64,000 nt of DNA from contig NZ_CP067102.1 of NCBI RefSeq assembly GCF_016616885.1, forward strand, positions 186,001 through 250,000, written 5' to 3'. Below the pieces are notes generated by a model. It was not told the DNA's origin and searched no databases. It was given only the letters and a program-made list of their open reading frames with translations. Position 1 is the first letter of the stretch. The number at the start of each line of letters is the position of its first letter. The DNA comes from Bradyrhizobium diazoefficiens (GTDB taxonomy: Bacteria; Pseudomonadota; Alphaproteobacteria; Rhizobiales; Xanthobacteraceae). Below, in pieces: positions 10,101 through 18,054 of this stretch. A program made the position numbers and the translations under genes.

Positions 10101-12660
10101 GCTTGGCGCAGAGCACGTTCGAGACGTCGTCCAGCGCGCGCTCGACCTGGCTCGCACTAAAGCCCGTGGAAATTCCACCAACCGAAAGGCCAAGCGCCGG
10201 CCCGAAAGGCGCGTGCTTGGATCTCTCGGGCAAAGTGCGCAAGCGCATCCCGTTCCAGAGCACCGACCAGTAGTCAGAGTTTGACTCGACGGCCACGAAC
10301 GGCACGTGCTCAATTCCCTCGGGAGAGACAACCGGCATTCGCAGGATATCCGGCACCATGCCAGGATCGAGCACGCCTACGGCCGGGCAAGGCCGACCAC
10401 TTGAGGCCGATGCCTCCAGCACGCCTTGGGCCACGGCATGCCAAGCCAAGCGCAAGGGATGCAGGGGCGAAAGAAGGATAGCGTCAGGCACGCGAGACAA
10501 TGTGCGACCGCCCGGCTCAAGCGACGCTATCGCGACGACATCGGACCACGTCGCCACCTCGGGGCTCGCCTTCAGCCACGCTGCGTAGGCATCGAGGTAT
10601 TGCTCAATGAGCTCCGGAAAGGATTCGTGGCGGCCCAACCACTCTCCCAGCGGGGCAGCTTCAACGAGGCCAGATTGATCGTCTGGCCCTCGGATTAGGG
10701 CGGCAATCGCTCGCCGCGCGTCGACGAAGGCGCTGGGCGGATCAAAGTGGCTTGCCGGTGGGCGCGGATCCTGGAGAAACCGGCCAGCAGACAAAATACG
10801 TCCGGTATCCTCCCCCCACTTCGGTTGCACCCACTGCTCGCCGTAGTCTTCAGCGAGAACAAGTGGCAGGTGGGATAGAGAGACATCCTCGTCCTGGAGC
10901 ATCCATCCCTGCAAGCTGCTCGTCCGTGCGCTCCGATTCAGCTGCACAACCGGCTTCGAACCCAGCTGATCGACATGTCTGCGGTTCAGCTTGATCAACC
11001 GCTCGAACTCGCTTCTGCAGCCATCCTCGACAACGTCTTCGCAAGAAAGGAATACGCGGCACGTCTCAGAAGCGACCTTCCCGTTTGGCAAGGTGCGATC
11101 GAACGCGATGTCGACCTGATACGAGCCGTCGGCCTCAACCTCGAGCTGATGGAGGCCCGGCCGGATCTCCTTTAGCGAAAGCTCTTGGGAGCCGTCGCCG
11201 CCATTGTCATCGCCGCCCGCTGTCCCGCTCGCACGGTCGCCAAGCGTTAAGCCGGGCGAAACAAATACCAGCAGCTCGTATCGACCAGACCCCGGAAGCG
11301 AGACACTGGTCTCCCAGTTCGCGCCTCGCGTTCGCCTAGCGGGCGCTTTTGGCGCTGCGATTTTCCTAGCGAGCCGGCACGCCACAAAGATGCCAGGAAG
11401 CCAAGTTGCCAGCGATATCACCTTTACAGAACCCGGCCTGTGGTTCTCAGCGCTGGCCTTGTACTGTATGGGCGACCGGTGCTGGGGGGGAGCAGCGTCC
11501 GTGAATTCGGCCTCGCCTTGAACGTCGATGGCGCCAGGAAATCCGCCCGCGTTTTTACCGGGCGAGCGCTCGACTGTCACCGCAATAGGTTCCTCGCCAT
11601 CCACTCCTGCTCGGATGGCGAATTGGACCTCGGCCTCCACCAGCAATGGGACTCCCTTCGAGGCCGGCAACAAAGGATTGAGGCACTCCAGCCGGATGTC
11701 ACCCGTAATCTCTGGTTCGTCGCTTAGTAGTTCGGCCCATAGCTCGGTCGTCAGGCCCAGCCACCAGACCGGCGGATCAACGAGGCTCAGGCCTACAGCT
11801 GGTGCGTAGAATGCTTCCGGGGCTCGCTCTAGAGCCGTGGCAACGTCACACGTCGACCGAATGTGCTGGAGGAAGGCTTCAAGTAACGGCTTTTGGTCTG
11901 CCGTTGCTGCGTCGATCGCAGTTGCGAGCCCAGACCTGAAGCCATCGGACAGCGCCGCAGCAACGCCATCGAGACTAGCGTGCTGCTCGCTTGACGAAAG
12001 CTTGTTGTCAGACATTGGCGGCACGCCGCAGGCGAGGCTGATACCACGCGAAGGAGTCAGGAGGGAGTCGCTGACTGCGAATATACGGGACATAAGCCGC
12101 CACGCGGCTTGACGACTATCCTTGTCCTGGTCAACGTCGTCGACCGCTCGCATAGCGCGTTGCACAAGCTCGGCAGCGCTGTCCCACTGTTCGGCTGAGG
12201 CGCCAGCCGCCGTGAGGGACGCGGTAACCGCGCGCTGAACAAAGGTGTCCGCCCACCACTCGTCGAATGGCACGTTGGCGCCGTTGCTCGTCCCGGAGAC
12301 GCCGAATTCGTCAGTCGTCGATGATACCGACCGGATCGCGTGTTGCCGAGGTGGGACTAAGGCAAGGTAACTTGAAGCGGTTGGCGAATTCCGCAAATCC
12401 AGTAAATGAGTTTCGTCGCATCGCCCGGAGGCCCCGATCGGTGGATTAGCGGCGCCGGGCTCGTGCTTCGCGACTTGAAGGAGGATCGGCAACCCGAGGC
12501 TATTGGTTTGGCCCGTGAGAAGGTCGTAAACTTCGCTAAGGATTTCCAGCGGAGGTCCGTGAAAGATCAGCCTCGACTCGCCGCCGCTGACGCCCCCGGC
12601 GAATGTTTCAACTACGCGTGACCGAATCTCGTCGGAAAGCCAGACAGCGAGCTTGCTCAT
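7189..12660 (-). CDS. giant HerA/FtsK-type ATPase, DptH-like
   Basis: In this 1823-aa protein the C-terminal third is a HerA/FtsK-family motor. Walker A (GDLGTGKTQLL) is at about residue 1485, followed by ILIFDYKRDY. Walker B (YLLVDEADNIM) is near 1705, followed by LLLQGREFGCGVILASQ, the arrangement seen in HerA-like translocases. The first about 1400 residues contain no motif I can name, apart from a stretch with nuclease-like character (PDLLVVGI ... IEVKCRLG, about 1210-1240) that resembles a PD-(D/E)XK core. Its ATG overlaps the stop of the preceding gene (ATGA). Size, position and ATPase class match DptH (DndH), the motor of phosphorothioate-dependent restriction. That homology is inferred from architecture, not from alignment. 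Confidence 0.82.
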   Translation of the reverse strand: MSKLAVWLSDEIRSRVVETFAGGVSGGESRLIFHGPPLEILSEVYDLLTGQTNSLGLPILLQVAKHEPGAANPPIGASGRCDETHLLDLRNSPTASSYLALVPPRQHAIRSVSSTTDEFGVSGTSNGANVPFDEWWADTFVQRAVTASLTAAGASAEQWDSAAELVQRAMRAVDDVDQDKDSRQAAWRLMSRIFAVSDSLLTPSRGISLACGVPPMSDNKLSSSEQHASLDGVAAALSDGFRSGLATAIDAATADQKPLLEAFLQHIRSTCDVATALERAPEAFYAPAVGLSLVDPPVWWLGLTTELWAELLSDEPEITGDIRLECLNPLLPASKGVPLLVEAEVQFAIRAGVDGEEPIAVTVERSPGKNAGGFPGAIDVQGEAEFTDAAPPQHRSPIQYKASAENHRPGSVKVISLATWLPGIFVACRLARKIAAPKAPARRTRGANWETSVSLPGSGRYELLVFVSPGLTLGDRASGTAGGDDNGGDGSQELSLKEIRPGLHQLEVEADGSYQVDIAFDRTLPNGKVASETCRVFLSCEDVVEDGCRSEFERLIKLNRRHVDQLGSKPVVQLNRSARTSSLQGWMLQDEDVSLSHLPLVLAEDYGEQWVQPKWGEDTGRILSAGRFLQDPRPPASHFDPPSAFVDARRAIAALIRGPDDQSGLVEAAPLGEWLGRHESFPELIEQYLDAYAAWLKASPEVATWSDVVAIASLEPGGRTLSRVPDAILLSPLHPLRLAWHAVAQGVLEASASSGRPCPAVGVLDPGMVPDILRMPVVSPEGIEHVPFVAVESNSDYWSVLWNGMRLRTLPERSKHAPFGPALGLSVGGISTGFSASQVERALDDVSNVLCAKPVISVVVTSAGGATDSCNEGLVAWSGARYAEGGKLARRHASGPRRLDVFDTRTEAARPDEATIANLSEDTRNHVRWFSGHQGGTGLDLGIIAQLDSSEPEVSETPSLSALGAGGLIRHRVRRQLPGFFLSESRQARPAGTSGDPLADKVAACIGALENTGDQLAGLRFAPNVHAIGDMLEEKKTDFVAVSSSAVDPACFLGGWLPQSYLWDYDLPSYSHRAGDTNGYYLLSRVKASDRDGLRKVLSRLPSCEALDDARVEDILLEVARRGIPTIRGLAGDDTGATGDLGLFVAARLLQDRFRLGSSANSLLPVIGGSSDQPTISLVIPVDPFRGYLDDLSRALSKDRPDATLARPDLLVVGITLGSENTRIHLTPIEVKCRLGSVFPTADVKDALGQARSLADLLCTLAKEEEALSAWRLVYQHLLLSIIGFGMRVYSAHQDLAGASADWAGFHERIARAVLGANQNVTVDGRGRLIVVDDNPISDATDRDGDGFEETMVIGARDAGRIVAGDAQAFYDSVRAKVADWSMGAKSAGHADEAADTAIGGPSELVAEPIILADPNPAEVGADAASPDATPELIAEEMPPHPQADVVGSGVELALGMTVDGFEHRDVSLLLSDTRLNQLNMGVVGDLGTGKTQLLKSLVFQITSSGPSNRGIKPRILIFDYKRDYSSDDFVKATGARVVKPYHLPLNLFDTTGMEESMVPWLDRFRFFADVLDKIYSGIGPVQRDKLKRAVRNAYENHAARAPTIYDVHAAYADLLDGKSDSPMSIIDDLVDMEIFEPDPAKTKPFADFLDGAVVISLDALGQDDRSKNMLVAVMLNMFYESMLRTPKRPFVGTSPQLRAIDSYLLVDEADNIMRYEFDVLRKLLLQGREFGCGVILASQYLRHFKVNATDYREPLLTWFVHKVPNVTAAELSALGLASSAGEIAERIKVLPNHHCLYKSFDVAGQAIKGLPFYELMANRAKG

Positions 12661-14180
12661 CGCGCCCCACCCGTGTGGTCCTGTCGAACTACAGCAAATG
12701 GCGGAACCAGAAGCATTCCGCTCTCCGCGTCGGGACTATCTAGCACGAGGCCTAACATGCGTAACTGGTGGCCCAAGTCGTTTTGAGCAATGTCGCGATG
12801 GTCCACGGCAATCCCGTAGGCGGCCATATGCTGGGCAAGCCTATGCACGGATCGAGGGCCAGCAAGGCCCGCCAGCGAACAGTGTACCAAGGCAAGCACA
12901 GCCACCGGACCGGGAGCGCATACCCATGGACTCGACTTTGCCGCTCCTCGTTTGCGCAAGACATAGCCTTGGTCATAACCGCGCAAGATTGGGTTCGCGG
13001 CCTGACGCTGGTAGAGAACGTGCCGCCCGAACTCCATGAGATTCGCTCCCACGCCCTTGCGACATAGAAGCGCCCGAGCCTCCCTATCGGCAAGATCGTC
13101 AACCAGGCTCATGACCTCGAGCAGCTTCGGCCGATTTTCACCGACGTGACGGCAAAAGGCGCCTAGGTCGTCAGCAGAGGAAAGTTTCCCCGCGTAGGCT
13201 ACGCCTGCCTCCTCAAGGCTCCAGAGCACGGCATTCATTCCGAGGCGTGAGCGTAGGTACTTCGAGGTACGGTCCTTAAGCTCCGAAACCGCACCGGTGC
13301 CGTAACTGAGGTAGCTCAGCACGCGAGGGTAAAACAGCCTCCGGGAATCATCTGGGACCGTCTGGCCGTCCATCGAAAGCTGCACGCGGTCCCAAGTCAT
13401 CTTCTGCACTTCGCAGAGCCACGCCACATGCGCCACGGCCGCGACCCGCACCAGGGCTTCCAGGAGGCTTGTCCACTGGCGGCGCGTCATCAGAGGCTTT
13501 GCGGCAACGACCGCGTCAAGGTCCCGAACGAACTGCCGCGCTGGAAATGCATACCCTTCGAATTCGTCTGGCGGGAGGGACTCCACGTCATTCGCATCGG
13601 GTAGCACGCATCCCGGGCCCCACGTGATCCCGGTCCAAGCGGAAAGCTCATCCCGGAGAAAGCGGGCAAAAACGTCGTCATCGTCGTGCACCATTAGTGC
13701 ATCGAACAGGCTCTCCCAACGTGCTTTCGCAGCCTCGTCACTGATGGAGCCAAGCCAAACCATCCTGCGGACAAGAGCGCCAGCCGGCCACGGATTGCCG
13801 GCTAGGCGCGCAGACCCGGAGAATGACGCCGTCTCTCCCACGAGCGGCGTCACCTGCACGAAGCGCTTCGTCGATTGGTTGGGAAGCTTGGGGCTCTCGA
13901 GTACATCGTGCAAGAGCGCATGGAGTGCATCACCTTCCAGCGATGCGCCGTCAGGTTTAGTCCGCCTGTCGCGCCGGATGCCGATGGTGCGATCGAGGTC
14001 CCTTCCCTTGATAGGGACCATTCCCTCGCTGAGTCCATTCAGTCCTATCGTTCGATAAAGGCCCGCAACGAGGACTTCAGAATTGGCATATTCCGGCGCC
14101 GGAGTGACTGAAAGCGCCGCTGCCTTGTACAGCGGATGAGACTTCGCCCATGGCGAGGCCTTGAATTCCGCAAGGCTCAT
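12657..14180 (-). CDS. hypothetical protein, possible DptG-like middle subunit
   Basis: This 507-aa protein is soluble, with no signal peptide and no catalytic motif that I recognise. The last about 70 residues (from HRLAQHMAAYGI to MLLVPPFAVV) look like a winged-helix-type domain. It overlaps both neighbours by 4 nt (ATGA), so it is co-translated with the two ATPases and probably forms a complex with them. In dnd clusters the gene between the two ATPase genes is dptG, also an uncharacterised protein of roughly 400-500 residues. Position and size are the only grounds for that comparison. Confidence 0.7.
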   Translation of the reverse strand: MSLAEFKASPWAKSHPLYKAAALSVTPAPEYANSEVLVAGLYRTIGLNGLSEGMVPIKGRDLDRTIGIRRDRRTKPDGASLEGDALHALLHDVLESPKLPNQSTKRFVQVTPLVGETASFSGSARLAGNPWPAGALVRRMVWLGSISDEAAKARWESLFDALMVHDDDDVFARFLRDELSAWTGITWGPGCVLPDANDVESLPPDEFEGYAFPARQFVRDLDAVVAAKPLMTRRQWTSLLEALVRVAAVAHVAWLCEVQKMTWDRVQLSMDGQTVPDDSRRLFYPRVLSYLSYGTGAVSELKDRTSKYLRSRLGMNAVLWSLEEAGVAYAGKLSSADDLGAFCRHVGENRPKLLEVMSLVDDLADREARALLCRKGVGANLMEFGRHVLYQRQAANPILRGYDQGYVLRKRGAAKSSPWVCAPGPVAVLALVHCSLAGLAGPRSVHRLAQHMAAYGIAVDHRDIAQNDLGHQLRMLGLVLDSPDAESGMLLVPPFAVVRQDHTGGAR

Positions 14181-16291
14181 CGACGTCCACCGCGCTTCCC
14201 GACCTCGAACCGGCCCCTGTATCGTTCGACAGTGACTGTTTCCCCCAGGATGATAGTCGGCCGCTCGCGCACATCACGATCACGGACGATCGAACCAGCT
14301 ATCCGAGCCCTAGTCGTGTCCAGAAGGGCAAGTACGCTGCGCGGGAGCGAAGCTGGGGACAGCCCATTGTCGAGGTCGGTCACGGCCTTGAAGAGATCAT
14401 AGGTCAGGGCGATCGGTTGCGGTGTTGACCCAACTTCCACGTCTAGGAAGCAGATCGACGGCCGCGGACGTCCTATGTGGGCCACGTCGCGCGGGAAGAC
14501 ACGCCGGCGTGACACCACCAGCGTCGCTCGGCGGCGAGACGGCGGCAGGGGCTGGCCAAACGTCGTCGTCAGCGAGACATTGAAGTCGTGGTCGTCGTTG
14601 AGGAGATCCTCGACCTGATTCGCGATCTCCCGGAGGTCGTGGCCCTGTCCATCTGCGTCAGCGACAACGCGCTTGAAGGCGTCCAAAGTCGCCGCATCGG
14701 GCACTGCAGCGTTTCTTGCGCCCACGCTGCGGCGCGTTATCCTGCAAGCAAAGTCCCTCACGGCGCGTTGGATGCGATTGGCCGCGGCTGGCCGTTTGAG
14801 CCGCAGTCGCGGAATAGCGAGGAGCTCATCAAGGCCAGCAAGCCGCTCAAGCAGCATCCGCTCGTTGTGCGACAACGCCCGGCAGCCCACCGCATAATCC
14901 AAGCCTTCGCGAACGGACCTGCTGAACCTGGAGTCGAACTCAGCCAGTCGAACCGAGCCGCCCCATAGTGTCACTTCGGCATCCGGCGATGACATTGCGG
15001 GATCCAGCAGTTCCACGAAGGCGTCTAGCGATGCGGCAATAGTCGCCGGGACGTAGCCTGTTATCCGTGACTGCAAAAAGTAGTGCAATCCCATTGCCGT
15101 GTTGTCTTCCTGCAATCCGAGTTCGCGGATGTCCTGGAGCAAGGAGGATGCAAGGCCGCGGTCCCAGCGATGGAAAAGTGCTTGCTGGTATTGCGCGGAC
15201 ACCAGCCAAAACAACGCCGCCGATGTGTCCCTCTTCGGCCGTCCTCGCAATTGGGCCTGCTTGTCGCCTTCGACCATGCTCGCGGCCCATTCACACGGTT
15301 CAACGGAAGCACCGCGGTGTCCAGTCCCGTTACCGGCCAACAGGTAGGAAGTCAGGGAAAAGAGATCCCGAAAAGCCCAACGTTTACTGGTCCCAAGTTC
15401 GAACCAACGCAGCATACGGAGAAAAGACTCCGTCTCCCTCCGTCCGGCCAGTACCTTTCGGCTGCCGCAGAAAGGACAGGCGTTGCCAGCCTGACAATCC
15501 CCGCCTTCTCGCCACCGTGCCGGGTCGAGAGCCCGGCCTAGTATCGCCGCCGCGGGCGCATCTTCGCCCCTGTCGGTTGGCTCGACCAACGACTCCGCGT
15601 CCATGGGCCATGCTGCGATTACCGGGTATTCTTCCAGAGGCCAGCACGATGGCGCGTCAGGTGCGAGGCTCACCGCGCGCACAACCGCCTCAAGCAGATC
15701 CTGCGAACTGCTGAGCCCGGTGTCGATCGAGTGAATCAACGCGTCGTCGAGCACCCCGCGATTCACACAGCAGATGTATGCCCCCGTCGGCGACCGCAGC
15801 GCCGCTTCCAATTCCTCCACGAGCAAGACCGCGGGGCTGCGACTGCCTTGCCCTCCGACCGATGCGTCTTGCACCACCTCGATGCGAAGATTTCGCGCCG
15901 GCCGGCTTGCGGCGCCGGCGTCCACCGCGACAAGCCGCGGAACAGCTTTGCCCTCGGGCGGGTGATAGGATTTGGCCAACTCCTCAATGAGAGCCCCATC
16001 GCAATCGAGAGCCTCGTCGAGTTCCCCGATTGTTGCCTCTACAGCCTCGGTCTTTCCGTTGCCCGGTCCGCCGACTAGCAGCACCACACGGGGCGCTGCC
16101 TTGTCTGCTACCGCAATGCGTCGTGCCCAATCTCGAAGCCGGGTGAGAAGATTTGTCTCGAATACGGCTTTGCCTGGACGCCCGCTGCTCGGGTCGAACA
16201 GCCGCCGCACGCCACCCCCGCGGTGGCCTGCCCAGTCGAGGAGGCCCACTGGATAGAACGCCGAGCTCTCGTGCTCCACGGACTTATCCAA
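14177..16291 (-). CDS. P-loop ATPase with Cys cluster, DptF-like
   Basis: This 704-aa protein has a clear Walker A (GGPGNGKT) at residues 74-81, a Walker B-like strand (VLLVEELEAAL) at about 155-165, and an Asn-containing strand shortly after it (CCVNRG) in the place of sensor 1. Cys266, Cys272 and Cys275 (CQAGNACPFC) could bind metal. The rest is helical. The start is a TTG at 16291, 32 nt after the methyltransferase stop. The next gene overlaps by 4 nt. Order and class suggest the equivalent of DptF (DndF), but this is inferred. Another AAA-type defence ATPase is possible. Confidence 0.75.
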   Translation of the reverse strand: MDKSVEHESSAFYPVGLLDWAGHRGGGVRRLFDPSSGRPGKAVFETNLLTRLRDWARRIAVADKAAPRVVLLVGGPGNGKTEAVEATIGELDEALDCDGALIEELAKSYHPPEGKAVPRLVAVDAGAASRPARNLRIEVVQDASVGGQGSRSPAVLLVEELEAALRSPTGAYICCVNRGVLDDALIHSIDTGLSSSQDLLEAVVRAVSLAPDAPSCWPLEEYPVIAAWPMDAESLVEPTDRGEDAPAAAILGRALDPARWREGGDCQAGNACPFCGSRKVLAGRRETESFLRMLRWFELGTSKRWAFRDLFSLTSYLLAGNGTGHRGASVEPCEWAASMVEGDKQAQLRGRPKRDTSAALFWLVSAQYQQALFHRWDRGLASSLLQDIRELGLQEDNTAMGLHYFLQSRITGYVPATIAASLDAFVELLDPAMSSPDAEVTLWGGSVRLAEFDSRFSRSVREGLDYAVGCRALSHNERMLLERLAGLDELLAIPRLRLKRPAAANRIQRAVRDFACRITRRSVGARNAAVPDAATLDAFKRVVADADGQGHDLREIANQVEDLLNDDHDFNVSLTTTFGQPLPPSRRRATLVVSRRRVFPRDVAHIGRPRPSICFLDVEVGSTPQPIALTYDLFKAVTDLDNGLSPASLPRSVLALLDTTRARIAGSIVRDRDVRERPTIILGETVTVERYRGRFEVGKRGGRR

Positions 16292-16323
16292 ATTGATCAG
16301 CTATGCTTTTGGTGTCAGCCATT

Positions 16324-17604
16324 CTATGCCGCCAACCTGTCAGAGCTTGCGGTGGTTAGATATTTCAGAAGCACCTCTCCCCACATTTCCGCTATGAGCG
16401 GGGGAACCGCGTTAGCCACCTGGGTGAATCTGGGTACCTCGCGTGCTCGACGTTCGCCTCCAGTCGTGTATTTCCCCCGGAACGAAAACCAGTCAGGAAA
16501 CGTTTGCAACCGCGCGTTCTCTCGGACGGTCAGCGTCCTGGGTTCCGAATAATGCAACAGGTCGTCAGGCATGCTGGTTATGGTCGGGGCAGCCTTGTCT
16601 GCGTCGAGCACACGCGTCGCCATTTTCTTTATCCCATAGCGGTCCCGCATCTCGCGATTCAGCTGCACGCTGAGCCGGCCCACTTCCTTGCATTCTGCAA
16701 TGATGTTCGCAAAGCGCTCAACGATATGAGGGCGGTGCTTAGCGAGCCTGGTATCGGCGACGGCGCCAGCAAATCCATCGCGCATCAAGCGCTGGTAGGC
16801 AGTCCTCGGGCGAACTGTCAGTAGCGCATCGTATCCCTCGGAATCCGGACAAGGACCAACGCCGGCATGCGTGCGCTCTAGGTCGGAAATCGCCTGCTTG
16901 GAACTCACCGTTGCGCGAAGTCCTCGTTCCGAGAGGAAGCGAACTTTTGCGGACCGAAGCCGAGCGAATGGGGCGTCTCGACTTGGGAGCTCCCTCATTT
17001 CAGTTTTCAGCATGCCGATTAGGAAGAAACGGGGCCGTTGCTGAGGTACCCCATATTCTGAGCAGCGAACTGTGTCCTTGTAGACATGGTAGCGCCGGCC
17101 GAGTCGGGCAATCAGTTCTGCCGCAAAATTTCGGGGTGGGGCGCGGTCGTTGTCATCAACAAAGTCATACGTAATTCCACGCACATTCTCGATCAGCACC
17201 ATTTTGGGGAGCACAAGTTCAACGAACTCCAAATAGCGTTCCACGAGCTCGTTCCGGGGATCTCCTTGGCGTCGGCGGCCTGCGCTGGAGAAGCCCTGGC
17301 AAGGTGGCCCTCCCGCAAGGAGATCGACTTGGCCACGGAGCGCCGAGAGCCTCCGCCCATGCGCATGCATTAAGGACTCGATGGTCCACGGCTGCTGTTC
17401 AAGCCATTTGGGCCAGTCGTAGCGAAGCCGCGCGCCGGGGTCGATCAAGTTGGATTTCAGCGTGTCGAAAGCGAACGCATCCTTCTCGATCGCAAACATG
17501 CCCCGCCACCCAGACCGAAGCAGGCCCAGGCTGAGGCCGCCGCAACCTGCAAAGGCATCGATGAAGACAGGCTGCCGACGGCTCTTCTGCACGCTCGTCC
17601 CCAT
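16324..17604 (-). CDS. DNA (cytosine-5-)-methyltransferase
   Basis: This 426-aa protein has the C5-methyltransferase motifs in standard order: motif I FAGCGGLSLG (18-27, SAM binding), motif IV GGPPCQGFS with the catalytic Cys102, motif VI ENV (139-141), motif VIII QQRPRFFLIG, and motif X QVANAVPP near the C-terminus. The region between VIII and X is the target-recognition domain; the sequence it recognises cannot be read. The start is supported by GGGAG four bases upstream of the ATG. It is the first gene of a five-gene operon ending in vsr, the usual partner of Dcm-type enzymes. It presumably marks self DNA for the ATPase module that follows. Confidence 0.95.
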   Translation of the reverse strand: MGTSVQKSRRQPVFIDAFAGCGGLSLGLLRSGWRGMFAIEKDAFAFDTLKSNLIDPGARLRYDWPKWLEQQPWTIESLMHAHGRRLSALRGQVDLLAGGPPCQGFSSAGRRRQGDPRNELVERYLEFVELVLPKMVLIENVRGITYDFVDDNDRAPPRNFAAELIARLGRRYHVYKDTVRCSEYGVPQQRPRFFLIGMLKTEMRELPSRDAPFARLRSAKVRFLSERGLRATVSSKQAISDLERTHAGVGPCPDSEGYDALLTVRPRTAYQRLMRDGFAGAVADTRLAKHRPHIVERFANIIAECKEVGRLSVQLNREMRDRYGIKKMATRVLDADKAAPTITSMPDDLLHYSEPRTLTVRENARLQTFPDWFSFRGKYTTGGERRAREVPRFTQVANAVPPLIAEMWGEVLLKYLTTASSDRLAA

Positions 17605-18054
17605 TTAGCTCCCACGCCGATTCGAGCCCGGTAGAGAATATCGTCCGAGGCATCCACAGCCAAGCGCCCGCGCAGATGCGCGGGCGCTTGGCTCCGCTTC
17701 CCACTTAAGCCTCTGTTTCGTCTAAAGTCCAGCAGCTCAACTTGTGTTGCGGAGAGCTGGCAACTGTAGATTCAGCGATATGATCAACGTCGAGCTCTCA
17801 GAGCTTGAACTATGTATTCTAGAAGATCCGACCGGCTTACCTGATTCACCCGCCTGCTTGCCCGCCTCGGTCCGACGGCGCGGCGACGGATCGTGCTCTA
17901 CGTATTTCCCGCGGCGGGCAAGGACACCGGACCGAAGCGGTCTTCCTTGAGACGCGAGCTCTCGTCCACAGACCCGGCAATCGCCAAGCGCGTCCTGCTG
18001 GGGCACTCCTCTTCGCAAGCCAAAGCGCGCCGGCAAAAAGCTCGGCAACAGGCC
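17605..18054. other. 450-base intergenic region between integrase and methyltransferase
   Basis: Short open frames exist on both strands here, but none has a convincing start, composition or family resemblance. The clear feature is a perfect 16-bp inverted repeat close to the methyltransferase start. The methyltransferase operon promoter must lie here unless the operon is read through from the integrase. Confidence 0.6.
17658..17693. promoter_or_regulatory. perfect 16-bp inverted repeat upstream of the methyltransferase
   Basis: The arms 17658-17673 and 17678-17693 are perfectly complementary (AGCCAAGCGCCCGCGC) around the 4-base loop AGAT. The element lies 53 bases before the methyltransferase ATG. 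No T-run follows in either direction, so it is not a standard Rho-independent terminator. It could be an operator for autoregulation, an mRNA leader hairpin, or a barrier between the integrase transcript and the operon. Confidence 0.65.

Noticed and set aside
1..16300. A second copy of the tRNA-Leu 3' end marking the left island border
   Set aside because: Scanning for the CCCAGGAAAGGACTCGAACC core found no copy to the left of the integrase within the window.
6634..17604. Naming the methyltransferase operon a Dnd, BREX, DISARM or Mza system outright
   Set aside because: No dndABCDE, pglZ, drmAB, mutL or Z1-type gene is visible. The similarity to DptFGH is architectural only.
17744..17950. 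A 68-codon plus-strand frame in the gap between integrase and methyltransferase
   Set aside because: There is no ribosome-binding site of note and no family resemblance, and the opposite strand has an equally long frame. It is not supportable as a gene.
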